In this document: positions 1 to 9,388 of the stretch, in pieces
How the letters are laid out: each line of letters begins with the position of its first letter
Numbering within the stretch: position 1 is the first letter of the stretch
Assembly (NCBI GenBank): GCA_021186555.1
Contig: JAJKFL010000003.1
Location: 25,439,908 to 25,503,907 of the forward strand
Origin: Reticulitermes speratus
Taxonomy: Eukaryota > Arthropoda > Insecta > Blattodea > Rhinotermitidae
Direction of reading: 5' to 3'
DNA: 64,000 bases
Notes under the pieces: model-generated
Seen by the model: only the letters and a program-made list of their open reading frames with translations
What the model was told of the DNA's origin: nothing
Databases searched by the model: none
Made by a program: the position numbers and the translations under genes

Positions 1-318
1 AGCTCCAGAACAACAGGTGGCTAGGGATAAACGAGGGAAGTACAGAGAAGGTGTTACTAACTTGTAATAAGACTGCAGAAATGAGAAATCTGGGTAAGTT
101 TTATATAAGATTAAATATAAGTGGGAAAACTAGATGAGGAAATAGAGCTGGAAGTCGGAAGAGGAACGTGAATTATCTTGTATGTATAATCGGTGTGTTC
201 AGTAATTATTGTATCAGATTTTAGAAAATAAAACGTAACATCTAGGATGATAACTGCAGAAACCTTGGAGCTAGCAGCCACATCCCTGGGGGGAGATTTG
301 TACATGTAACCGAAAGTA

Positions 319-356
<38 letters not shown>

Positions 357-726
357 CAATAGGAAAAAATAACAAACTTTCTGCCTATTATACACTACGT
401 AACGATACATTTTTAAATTACTAGTTTCTGTTATTTATTGTCGTGGCTGTGCACTGATATTGCTTTATGGTTTAAACGGCTGCTAAGCAACGTTATAGCG
501 CTAGATAGATGTCACGTGTGAACTGTAAACCCCGGCTATGTTCACCAAGCGACCAAACCGACGGGAAGGAAGAGAGTTAGATGCGTAAAACACTGCAAAG
601 AGAGATTATGTGACCTGATTAAATTAATAATGAAATAATGAAATACGTTTTATATTATCTTCACCGTGCATTTTTTAACAACTCACAAATTACACACCAA
701 CGAAATGCACTATATTTTCACTTCTT
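1..726. other. Non-coding stretch with one microsatellite
   Basis: No convincing coding or repeat feature was seen apart from the palindromic AAT/ATT microsatellite at 318-355. The 99-codon minus-strand frame that crosses it is mostly an asparagine/isoleucine run from the microsatellite and is not regarded as a gene. Confidence 0.6.
318..355. repeat. Palindromic (AAT)n(ATT)n microsatellite
   Basis: A run of AAT units turns directly into ATT units, so the tract is self-complementary and could form a hairpin. A similar tract lies at 4854-4894. Confidence 0.9.
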
Positions 727-809
727 ATTCTTTAACTCCTAAATGTAGATTACGAGCCCCCTGAAGATTGCCTTGTAAAGGCTGAAGCATATGTAGGGGT
801 TAAAGAATA
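727..809 (+). ncRNA. Decayed hammerhead ribozyme-like motif (Penelope-like element end)
   Basis: The order is: lower stem ATTCTTTA (727-734), a spacer, CCCC, CTGAAGA (761-767), an extra T, a stem II hairpin TGCC/GGC-type, then a GAAA position changed to TGAA, then GTA, GGGG and TAAAGAAT (801-808). CCCC pairs with GGGG and the outer 8-mers pair perfectly, which is the type I hammerhead layout with a tiny stem III. The core change CGAAACG to TGAAGCA includes a CpG-type loss and should abolish cleavage. The 3' part resembles the ends at 62090 and 62370, so these look like one family. Confidence 0.65.
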
Positions 810-1080
810 AAAAGTGAATCTTTCTTAAATACAGATCGGAGTGTTCTCCATCCATGACTTGCAGAGTTTTCTGCTTTTCCGTTTTTTTGTAGTGGCCTGA
901 TTATGACTGGATCTTAGAGCCGAAACTAGTCGCCAGAAACTTTCAAAATTAACTTGTTGTTGTGTGTGATTGATAACTGAATAAATACACATTTGTAAAA
1001 AAAAACTGGTGAAATCTCAAGAAGACTACGCGAATAAATGAAATATTTGGAACAGCTATGTAATTAATAACCTATGCTTT

Positions 1081-1258
1081 GACACCCCTGCTTTATCGTG
1101 GATCTACCTTTTATATTTGAAGAACTTCGAACGATGTACAAACAGGATAACGATGACGACCAGGTCTGTTATGATGACAACTACATTGGAAGAGCATCAC
1201 AAGAGACAGCTAAGGAGTTGAATGACCTGAACTCTTGTTCCCCATCAAGTAAATAAGT
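1081..1258 (+). pseudogene. Open frame of about 57 codons with coding-like composition, unrecognised
   Basis: After a stop (TGA) near 1080 the plus strand is open to a TAA at about 1255. The product contains the stretch VDLPFIFEELRTMYKQDND, then a run of acidic residues, and ends in SCSPSSK. The acidic, Ser/Lys-rich composition differs from nearby chance frames. There is no obvious splice acceptor with a pyrimidine tract upstream and I do not recognise the protein. It may be a terminal exon, a transposon ORF remnant or chance. Confidence 0.25.
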
Positions 1259-2094
1259 GGTCGGTAGTTATTTGTACTCCTTGCTTGCTTTCTGTTCACC
1301 CAATCGAACAGAGTAATAACTATATACCACCTACTTGTAATCAAAATACTCGGCATTTTACTCGCGATTTATATTGACGTCTTTAATTTTATTTTCATAA
1401 TAGGCCTGAGTAAGGATCTTTTCGCCATAGAGCGTTAACTGGCTGGTCTCAAACAGACTCCATGGTTTGTGGGGCTATTACTTAGGAGAAGTAGAGACCT
1501 CCAAATCCTAACATCAGAATTCATTCCCAGTGCAGCCCTGCCAATACAAATGCGAGGAATTCAGCCCAAACACAGTAACTGTTCGACTCCTTTCCTCTGC
1601 TGCATATTCAAAACCGCCTACTTACCAAGACGTTGCCTCTTCCGTTTCCAAACATTTGTTGCCTTAGGCTAAATCAAAGCTATTTTTATCAGATGGACGA
1701 CTGGAAACCTTCAGGTCCAGAAAATTTTGTTTCCCCGTAATAAATATATTGTCTCAGTATCCCTACTTTCCTTTTCCTCTTCCTTTTCTGTTTCTTTTCT
1801 TTTTCTTTTTCTTCTTCTTCTTCTTCTTCTTCTTATTATTATTATTCTCCTCCTCCTCCTTCTCCTCCGCCATGTTCCAAAGAGTTCAAATAAGTGAGGC
1901 TAATCTAATGGCGGAGTTCTTCCCCTAACCTTCAATGACGTAATTAAAAGTTGCACAACGCATTCACAGCATAACAACTATGGCGCTTTCGCACACTTAC
2001 GTTCTGTTATCTTGAAAGAAGTAAAGACTTGCTCTACAGGTGTGTTGGACGTAAAATGAGTAAAGTAAGAATCTAAAGTTCCTGCGCACGCAAT
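1259..2094. other. Non-coding stretch with a pyrimidine-rich simple repeat
   Basis: Nothing coding was seen. A CTT/TTC, ATT and CTC compound simple repeat lies at about 1795-1868. Confidence 0.6.
1795..1868. repeat. Compound pyrimidine-rich microsatellite
   Basis: Successive TTTTC, TTC, ATT and CTC/CTT tracts follow each other without interruption. Confidence 0.85.
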
Positions 2095-2132
2095 GACGAC
2101 ATGGGGGGAGTAGAGGTATGTCGTTCGATACA

Positions 2133-2228
2133 CACACAGGTTCAGTCTAAACACAACTCTTTATTTTGTTTCAATTGTTAAGCGACATTGAAATAAAATA
2201 AGGGTTGTGTTTAGAGTGAATCTGTGTT
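2133..2228. repeat. Foldback hairpin, about 40-bp arms
   Basis: The left arm (about 2133-2173) is matched by its reverse complement at about 2190-2228 with few differences. Both arms contain the TCTAAACACAAC block (GTTGTGTTTAGA on the other side) followed by an A/T-rich stretch. The spacer is about 16 bases. This could be a foldback/MITE element or the head-to-head ends of a larger element. No coding capacity is seen. Confidence 0.75.
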
Positions 2229-2261
2229 TTTGTCGAATGATAGCAGTACAACGGGATCACA

Positions 2262-2360
2262 ATCGTCAAAGTGGAGGTATAGTTCCGCTCATTCTTTACT
2301 TCGACACAAGTTCAGTTTCATGCTTCGGCCGCTTTACCTTCAGAGGAAATGCGGGAAAGA
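2262..2360 (-). mobile_element. SINE-1 fragment
   Basis: The plus strand shows the family's 3'-end signature in reverse: AGTGGAGGTATAG, then the TTCAGTTTCATGCTTCGGCC block and GCTTTACC. The tRNA-like head is missing. A very short piece of the same signature also occurs at about 2100-2122. Confidence 0.55.
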
Positions 2361-2579
2361 ACGTATTTTTTTTTTATTTCTCTGCAACTCTTACTCGTGG
2401 AATTTTCCCTCCGATTTACATGTAACGACTTAAGCTCGAGATGCGACAGTAAAGCGTGTACTTCTTCGGTAAAATGTCCTACACTCTTGTCCAACTTGAA
2501 CAGAAGTGGAAGAAATTGAGGTATAAATATAAAATTTTAGTCGGAAGACATGAATGAAAGGTACAACTTTGGAAACGTG

Positions 2580-2695
2580 GTGGTGAATCAAAATTAGGCC
2601 CCATTTTGAGCTGTCGTGAACATGGTGTTGAGCCCTCGGTTTCCAAGGAAGCGGAGAATCCATTAACCAGCTGAGCGACTGTAAGCTTTTCAAGG
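2580..2695 (-). mobile_element. tRNA-derived SINE head, separate family
   Basis: The reverse complement contains GTCGCTCAGCTGGTTAA, close to an RNA polymerase III A box (TRGYnnAnnGG), and 30-40 bases later GAGGGCTCAACACC, a decayed B box. This is the layout of a tRNA-derived SINE promoter. It cannot fold as a normal tRNA and is not called a tRNA gene. Confidence 0.45.
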
Positions 2696-4030
2696 AAAAT
2701 ACGTCCAATTAATATCCGCTCAGAAATGTGCCCACACGAAAAAGGTTTCACATGGGTTACTGTGTTCTAATTGCAGAGCGTGTCTGTACGTCCTGTCTTT
2801 GCAACCAAGAAATCAAGTAGTTTGTTACAGAACGGAATAGAGGAATGGTGGAGACGTGTGTCGCATTGTACGGAGGCACGAGTACCATCAATTGTATTGT
2901 AATCGCGTCATTGCAGTGAGACAGACGGTCTTGACAAGTCGTAAGTAATGTTTTTTCTAACAAAAGTGTTCAGGTCATCCTCTGTTAAGCAAAGCTGTGC
3001 CACAGTCAAGTGTTTGACACAGAGATACCTTTATTTCTTTTATCTAGACCCTATGTCTTTAATGGCCTTAATCACAAGAAATTCGCTTATAGGTTTCTGT
3101 CAGTGATGGCAATAAGACTTTATCTTTAATTAGGATAAATGTACACAACTTATTGATATTTGCTTTGTGGTAAGTCTCTCTAAATGGCAAGAAATTTGGT
3201 ATAAAAGTATTCCACAGTGTATGTTAAAAGTAGGCCTACTCAAGAAATGTCATTGTAACAGGAACGTACTTTTGGAAGTTTTTTTTTGCGAAGACTTCAA
3301 CAACATTATCAAGAAAAAATTACTACCCCAATCAACGCAAAAAAAAAAATTGGAATTTGTAGGTGACAAAGTGTTGCTGACTCAGGTTTTTATCCTAGTA
3401 ATTCGGTTTTCTCGTGTCAGTAACATACCATTGATGTTGTACTCGTATGCCCATGTTTCTGTTATCTACCATCAACATTGTGTAATCATAGAAATTTACA
3501 GCATATTTGAAGAGAAAACTTCTCTCCCTGGAAGAAGAACTCAGTAACAGGGAGTAGGAGTGAATAATATTTGGTGGAGCAGAAATTACGAAGTTTCTCA
3601 TCTTGTAATTTTTTCTTTCCTTCACTTTTTCCTTAGCTACAAATATTCTTCTCCGCCCCCTGTTCTCCCACGTCAGACCACCCCCCCCCCCCCCCCCCCC
3701 CATTATACGATCCTACTCCTACTTCCATAAAGAGGAGGCCTGAAATTTTGCACTCAGAGAAAGAAGTAAACGTATACTTTAAGTTTTTAATATTTAAGTT
3801 TTTAGAGGTAGATGGAAAGATAAAAGACTCTCAGCTGAAATTTGCAAGGGTTTTCTGCAATTAATCTGCTTTTAATTCCTCAATATATGCCATTTCTCTT
3901 TTTGCTCTCGTGAGACCAATGTTTAAGTCAGTGCAGTCTGACATTTGACCTACCTGCATGACCGCAGGACAACTTTCAGTAGTGCACATGGGAAGATTTT
4001 TAGAGACAGGAGACCATTATTAACTCGCTA
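2696..4030. other. Non-coding stretch
   Basis: Only a poly-C tract (3681-3701) stands out. The 126-codon plus frame at 3167-3547 and the minus frame opposite it show no recognisable domain. Confidence 0.55.
3681..3701. repeat. Poly-C tract, 21 bases
   Basis: An uninterrupted run of 21 C follows ACGTCAGACCA. Length is likely to be unstable between individuals and in sequencing. Confidence 0.9.
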
Positions 4031-4033
4031 ACG

Positions 4034-4200
4034 TACAGTGGTTACTATATACCACCTGCTTAACATTAAGGAACTTTACTTTGTGCCCAAAAAAGTAATT
4101 TCTTCTTTCACATGATTGTCACAACACACATTAACCGCTTGTTCTTTGTAACGAAGGAAACCATGTGTTTACTGTGAGGTATAAACTTTATTTTTATGTT
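4034..4200 (+). repeat. Interspersed repeat family A copy
   Basis: It begins with CAGTGGTTACTATATACCACC and continues with the family's CTTTGTGCCC, TCACA and TTTGTAACGAAGG blocks. The same order recurs at 12020, 28460, 49680, 50385, 59896 and 62612. The family is about 200 bp with no visible coding capacity. Confidence 0.6.
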
Positions 4201-4630
4201 ACTTAAATTAATTTTAAGTTTTAGAGGGTTAAGGTAATATTAGCCGACCATCATATAAGAATGGTAATTACATTGCATTATTACAGGTTACATCAATGTC
4301 GGCTCTATTTCCTGCCCTAAACTCTATATGTTATTACTTCGTGTGCAGAAAATGACGCAGGTCTTAATAGAAATTGTGCACTGATATGAATATTCATTTG
4401 TATGTACAATACTCCATTACGGGGTAATGACAATAATTGAACTGACGGTGCAACCATGGCAATATATTGCGATGAGTACGAAATTACTGTTGATGGAACA
4501 AACGACACGAAGTGCAAGTATAAAACAACATACTGTTGCAAATCACACGGCCCTCCTTCGTATCAGAAGTCGTAAATCCCGATTTTTTATCGTATAGGTT
4601 TCTGAATGTATAAGCATTTGTATTTGCATT

Positions 4631-4650
4631 AATAATAATAATAATAATAA
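4631..4650. repeat. (AAT)n flank of SINE insertion
   Basis: An AATAAT tract directly precedes the SINE and the same unit resumes right after it at 4853, so the SINE sits inside the microsatellite. Confidence 0.8.
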
Positions 4651-4852
4651 AGGTAAAGGTAACGTTCACCCTAGAACAGACCATGAAGGCCCAGAGGGGG
4701 AGTAGAGATATAGCTGTACTCTTTCTTTAACCTCGGCGCTAGATGGTGTGGGTGGTCAACGCCACGCCCCGGCTGCTTTACCCCCGGGAAAGAAACCCGG
4801 TACCCATTTTACAGGAGGCTGGGTAGGCCCCAGGGCCGGTCTGGATGGGTAC
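4651..4852 (-). mobile_element. SINE-1 copy inserted in an AAT microsatellite
   Basis: In reverse orientation it carries the blocks typical of this family here: GGGGGAGTAGAGATATAGCT, a CGGCGCTAGATGG block, a GGTCAACGCCACGCC block, CCCCGGGAAAG, GGCTGGGTAGGCCCCAGGG and GGTCTGGATGGG. The tRNA-like 5' head is absent, so the copy is 5'-truncated. AAT repeats on both sides are consistent with a target-site duplication of microsatellite sequence. Confidence 0.8.
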
Positions 4853-4894
4853 AATAATAATAATAATAATCATATTATTATTATTATTATTATT
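4853..4894. repeat. Palindromic AAT/ATT microsatellite
   Basis: AAT units, a short CAT interruption, then ATT units. It is self-complementary. Confidence 0.85.
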
Positions 4895-4914
4895 GTATGA
4901 CAGCCTCATTTTTT

Positions 4915-4971
4915 AGATCTGCGCTCTTATAGGATATTACGCGGCGTCGTGCGGTAATAGAGCGCAGATCT
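4915..4971. repeat. Strong GC-rich hairpin
   Basis: AGATCTGCGCTCT at 4915 is repeated as a perfect inverted copy AGAGCGCAGATCT ending at 4971. An inner ATTAC/GTAAT pair closes a GCGGCGTCGTGCG loop. No protein or tRNA signal is present. Confidence 0.85.
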
Positions 4972-5404
4972 CATCAACATCGCGGCGGAAGCCTGAAATC
5001 AAGGTTAACCTAATTTTTGGCCCTAGCCTCCTAATTTGTTATTACTCTCGTACTGTATTCGTGTACGTGTACTTATAGGTGCTATTTTACATATGTGTTA
5101 CATTTGCCGGATATAACTTCAATTTCGCTTAGTAGCCATTTTTATAATTGTTGAAGTACAGAATATTTAATACGCACTATGTAAGAATCTTAATTATATA
5201 TCTCCGTAACAAATTTCAACGCTTAGCTTCAGAAGTTCATTGGTTATCCTCGCCAAAAGGAAAGCTAAAGAAAGAAGTGCATGACCGCCATTTGCTGTTT
5301 TATGCTTTACAAAATGTTAGCTTTGCAATATTTTCAAAATTTTATCACCACACTTAATTTTCCTTTCTTGTAGCAAGGAAAGTAGGCTGGGATTAATTCC
5401 GCGC

Positions 5405-5582
5405 ATTTTGTAGAGTCACAAGGTGCATCACCGCCTTCACAAAATCGGACCCTTGTCCCTATCCTGAGCCAGATAAATCTAGTCTGCGCCTTCCTACATC
5501 TTTAAGATCCATTTTAATATTATCTTTCTAGTTACGCCTAGGTTCTCCAAGTGACCTCTCGTCGTCAAGTTTTCCCACCGAA
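5405..5582 (-). pseudogene. Non-LTR retrotransposon ORF2, C-terminal tail (fossil)
   Basis: On the minus strand one frame reads RSLGEPRRN, a stop, then KDNIKMDLKDVG. After a frameshift it reads IYLAQDRDK. These match the conserved end of a common insect LINE ORF2, where a GRPRRRW..DNIKMDL segment is followed by W(I/V)xLAQDRDRWR. The piece is a stub of about 55 codons with at least one stop and one frameshift, so it is inactive. The same tail occurs in the longer fossil at 57885-58920. The family match is from memory and no search was run. Confidence 0.7.
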
Positions 5583-6834
5583 ACATTGTATGCACCTCTT
5601 CTCTCTCACATAGTTGATTTGATCATGCGAATAATAGCTACAGTTAATACACAATGTTATTTGGTTCATGGTGTAAGTAGGCGTAAAGGCAATTTGCGGA
5701 ATTATCGCTACCATGTAGTTCAGCATCTGTTGTTTTTGGACACACTATCCATTAAAATTCAAACACTAATATTATGTATATTTAACATTATTTACTTTTT
5801 TGAAATGGGTATGGAAATTTTTGTCCCGCCGTAAGGAAAGAAATTAGGAAGAGGGTCCTGAGGAAAATACTTGGATGTAAGTACATCTTATTTTTCCACA
5901 AACTACCCAAGCAAATGCTGAACTGAGCCCATAACAGGCCACGATCGCCTTCACATTCTCAGGTACTCAACCTTTATATCTCAAGGACTTCTTCATTTGG
6001 CGGGAGCCTTTGTAGCCTTACAATCTCTTTCATTTAAGCTACGTTTACAGGCCCAATCTGCTGTTTATTAGCAACAACTCCACAACATGTTACTTGCTAC
6101 GAGAATAGGGCATTATTTCAACCCAGGCAGTAAAACTGATCTAAATAGTATTAAAAATTAAGTTTCTACTTCTTAAGGAAAACAGCTGATGGCCATTATG
6201 ATGATTAACTGGTTAATTTGTTTAGGAAAGTAGTTGCTGTTTATTGTGACAATCGTGTGAAATACTGCGTGGGCAAAGTGTAGGGGGTTTTCATTTTTAC
6301 AGCAGATAATATGCTGCAGTAAACATTGTAGTTTATAGGAAATTGAACTATCAGCACTTTTCGTTCCAAGGGCCATATCGCTGTTGGTAACTTACTATGG
6401 AATTAATGACCTACGGTGGTCATTCAGCATAATCATCATCAACGATATGAGAGAGAAAGAGAGAGGAAGATGCGAGCAGGTAGATAAAGATGACCGACCG
6501 GTCTTCAGGCTGCTAACACATCTTGCATAACAATGAAACAACAATATTTCCATCCCAGTACAAGGAAGAAATACCACCCTGTTGTGCATGTCAGATACTT
6601 TATTGCTGCTTTTTTTTCTTTATTCTTTCGGCTATTCTGTGAACAAGCAGCTTCCATGCAGACTCCATTCCTTTCTCACACACACCTTACAAATAAAGTC
6701 TTCGATATTCGGATATGCACTGCGTGAAATTTTTGGTTTATTTCTAACAACTCACAACTCCGTAATTAGTATTAATTTCTGATAGTGGAATATTTGTTTT
6801 GTGAGTTCTGACAGTCTCATAGCGGTGATAAAAT
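5583..6834. other. Non-coding stretch
   Basis: No supported feature. A short plus-strand reading KRVLRKILGCK at about 5850-5885 resembles a LINE ORF2 segment (VLRKIFGxK), but it is too short to call. Confidence 0.5.
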
Positions 6835-6900
6835 TTTAATCTTCCTCTGGAATGTGACGCTTTGTAGTCTGGTAAATGTATGCCGAAATTTTAAAGAAAT
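6835..6900 (-). repeat. Solo arm of the TGTGACG...GTCTGGTA inverted-repeat family
   Basis: GAATGTGACGCTTTGTAGTC followed by TGGTAAATG and CCGAAA matches the left arms at 29565, 33755 and 60965. No partner arm or full hammerhead core is seen here. Confidence 0.5.
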
Positions 6901-6944
6901 TACTGCTTCCTTAATTAGGGCAGGTGATTATGGGTACAGATATT

Positions 6945-7280
6945 TCCTCTGAAACATAGGTACTTTAACCGCACCACTAACAGTTATTTGTCAAACATGG
7001 GTAATCTATTCGAACCACTAACACGCACCTCCGAAACATCGCTATTTTAATACAGCCACTACAAGACACATCTGAGACATCTCTACTGCAAACGAGCCAC
7101 TAAAAATCGCCTCTGAAACTTTGGTACTGTAACAGAACTACAAGGTAACTTCTGAAACGTCGGTACAGTAACCGAACCGCAAACAATCACGTCTGAAAAA
7201 TTGGTATTTTAAAAACCACTAACACTCACCTCTCAAATAATCGGTACTGTAACCGAACCACGAAAAAACGCCTTTGAAAC
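6945..7280. repeat. Minisatellite, ~40-bp unit, left block
   Basis: About eight diverged units, with the TCTGAAACA anchor recurring every 39-41 bases from about 7031 to 7271. A rough consensus is TCGGTACTGTAACC, GAACCACTAACA, ATCACCTCTGAAACA. The array stops at the hAT-related sequence that starts near 7281 and resumes at about 9193. Confidence 0.8.
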
Positions 7281-7550
7281 ACAGGCGAAGCTTTAACATT
7301 TGCGGGGTCGGACGCAAAATATTGAGGGACCGGAACAAAAAGAATATAACAAAGAATAAAAAGGAGAAAACTTAACATTTATTCCCATGAGACACAAACG
7401 TCTTATTGTAACGCACCCAAAAAATGTCAATAAACATAAACAGTTTTAGAATCGGTATTTAGGCCTAAATGGGATTTTATACTTATCATTTTTCTGGCTC
7501 TTTTGAAAGAATCGTTACAGATTATATCATTGTAACTTAAATATTTATTT
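7281..7550 (-). mobile_element. Probable 3' non-coding end of the hAT element
   Basis: The array is interrupted at CAGGCGAAGCTTTAACATT, followed by GCGGGGTCGG. This resembles the CAG(G)GGCG-type ends of hAT elements, and the transposase reading frame ends 270 bases inside. No matching inverted terminus was found near 9190, so the boundary is inferred mainly from where the minisatellite stops. Confidence 0.45.
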
Positions 7551-8800
7551 TTAGATTGACAAGAGTGATACCGAAGTAAAGCACCTCCGACTATCTATCG
7601 AAAGTAGTTTTCTTATATGCTTCAGGTTTGAGAACCATCGCTCCACCGAAGCCGCTGTAACAGCGGATGTTAGCAGCATGTTTAAAGCTACCGCCATATT
7701 TCCATACAGCCTATCCCAGTGGCCTCGCGGGCTAAGGCTTGGGTCTGCGGCCTCTCTTACTGGGATTGTGGGTTCGAATCCCGCCGGCAGCATGGATGTC
7801 TGTCTCTTGTGAGTGTTGTGTGTTGTCAGCTAGAGGTCTCTGCGTCGGGCTGATCTCTCGTCCAGAGGAGTCCTACCGAGTGTGGTGTGTCTAATAGAGT
7901 GTGAACGTGAAGCCTCGATAATGAGGAGGCCCTGCCCACTAGGGGTTTTGCGCCATTGGAAAATATATATATTTCTACAGACTTCAGAGATGTTATTACT
8001 GATGACATATTTTAGTGCGTTCAAGCTTGTACAGTTCTGTGGTATAACATTTCTTTATATTTTCACTTTCTGAAATCCATTCTGTCTAGACTTTTTAAAA
8101 TACAAGTTTCGTCCGTTACAATTAATTTATTTATATTATATAATAAAGACTAAGTATTTCACAGTGTCTCGTACGTTTCGAACTTTCGTTTGAAATATAT
8201 TATTGCCGTATCTATTATTTTTATGAAAGAGTTAATTCTAAAATTTGCTTCGGCATTTTCTATTTCTTTATCGGCTTCTTCGTACTCGAAATTTTTATTT
8301 TTTCCTTTTTCTTTTGCTTGAACGAGGGGTTTTTATTTCTCATTCTATATTTATCTGCAAGTTCTTGAGCTTTGAAGGAGGAATTTCTAAACTTAGAATC
8401 CCTAAATTTTTCAAAAGACAGTAAAATAATTTTCATATAAATTGTGATCAAATCTATAGGCATGGTGGGAATATGTAATATTTTAGTGATTAAATTTGCT
8501 TTTATAACAGATAGTGGGTATTTTCTTCTTGTAAGTATGACTAATATTGTCTTCAAAACCTGGGACGAGTTTGGCAATTAGGTCGATTAAACCGAGAAGT
8601 TACCCTTACATAAGGCATCGTATCTTTCCCTGAAAGCTAAATTTGTTTATCTAGATAAAAACTTGCTGCGATTGTAACCTCAACAACATTTTTTAAAGCT
8701 CTTTCAAATTTAATAATATTTTCGTGTTTACGGTCTATTGCATTTTCACTCTTTAGGTTTCTTTCAGCTTCAAGTCAAGAATACATGGCGTTTAGATGGC
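7551..8800 (-). pseudogene. hAT-family transposase fossil (ZMYM1/TTF-type), split by a SINE
   Basis: Read on the minus strand, the pieces follow hAT order. An ENAIDRKHENIIKFERAL segment (about 8690-8745) resembles the region near the TTF zinc finger. Then come a probable internal deletion, SFEKFRDSKF and AQELADKY (in 8260-8577), and RINSFIKIIDTAI (about 8200-8240). Next is ALKYVISNNISEVCRN (about 7972-8021). After the SINE, YGNMAVALNMLL and AASVERWFSNLKHIRK (7590-7706) match the C-terminal hATC dimerisation domain, where the usual motif is ASAERSFSKLK. Stops, frameshifts and the insertion make it inactive. The family assignment rests on remembered motifs, but their colinearity is good. Confidence 0.8.
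7707..7968 (+). mobile_element. SINE-2, tRNA-derived, inserted in the hAT transposase
   Basis: The head contains AGTGGCCTCGCGGGCTAAGG and, about 45 bases on, GTGGGTTCGAATCCCGCC. The latter includes a perfect GGTTCGAATCC B box. The body continues with CTCTTGTGAGTGTTGTGTG, GCGTCGGGCTGATCTCTCG and GTCCAGAGGAGTCCTACC, and ends in GGAAAATATATATA. The copy at 63685-63950 has the same head, body and AT tail in the opposite orientation. The flanks CATATTTCCATACAG and ATATTTCTACAGAC are similar and may be a diverged target-site duplication. Confidence 0.85.
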
Positions 8801-9192
8801 TTGAAACAATGCAATAGGAGCGCTATTTCTATGACTTCTACTGCTATTTGTATGGAAACTGAAAACTAAGGTTGATCGTGGATTTCGGTGTTGATATGTC
8901 ACGGAAAGAGCCAGTAAACCTCTTCTGGTAATACATGCCTTTAAATAATCTGCACAGGTCGTTGTCTGAACAGAAATGACTTCGTCACAACAGAGCAGGT
9001 AGTGTCTAGTGAAACTGGAGTTAATACGGAACTTTATGAATAAGATTTCTATATACTATATGCCGCCAAATGGTCTTCCCATTTTTCCCGGGGTTGATCT
9101 TGATTATGGAGGCACAAAAACAATTCCTTCCATTATCAGCGTGGGGCAGGGTTAAGCCGCACGCTCTGAACCCGCTTCAGACTGGCCCTACG
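8801..9192. other. Probable hAT internal or terminal remnant, unresolved
   Basis: This lies between the transposase fossil and the second minisatellite block. It has no recognisable frame. It should contain the other end of the hAT insertion, but I could not identify a terminal inverted repeat. The GC-rich part at 9090-9190 may be a separate small repeat. Confidence 0.35.
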
Positions 9193-9388
9193 AGCAGCTA
9201 ACAATCACATCTTCAACATCAGTAATGTAAACGGATCACTAAGAATCAACCCTGACTATCAGTACTGTAGATAAGCAACTAACACTCACTTCTCAAACAT
9301 TGGTACTGCAAGCAAATCACTAACAGTTACCTCCAAAACATCGGTACTCTAACCAAAAACTAACCATCAGCAAGTGCAATAGTCATAG
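9193..9388. repeat. Minisatellite, ~40-bp unit, right block
   Basis: About four to five units with the same words as the left block (CACTAACA, CTCAAACATT, GGTACTG, AACCAA). It is read as the continuation of one array broken by the transposon insertion. Confidence 0.75.

Noticed and set aside
111-410. A 99-codon Asn/Ile-rich protein on the minus strand
   Set aside because: The run comes from translation of the AAT/ATT microsatellite.
3395-3703. A glycine-rich N-terminus (MGGGGGGGG)
   Set aside because: It is the translation of the poly-C tract.
5848-5888. A plus-strand LINE ORF2 piece (KRVLRKILGCK)
   Set aside because: Only about eleven residues match VLRKIFGxK and the flanks do not continue.
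7710-7785. A tRNA gene on the plus strand
   Set aside because: Same reasoning: a good B box in a tRNA-like head, joined to a body shared with 63672-63950.
8260-8577. A separate lysine-rich small protein
   Set aside because: It is the middle of the hAT transposase fossil (SFEKFRDSKF, AQELADKY).
6945-9388. A CRISPR array
   Set aside because: The units are diverged ~40-bp tandem copies without unique spacers, in a eukaryotic context.
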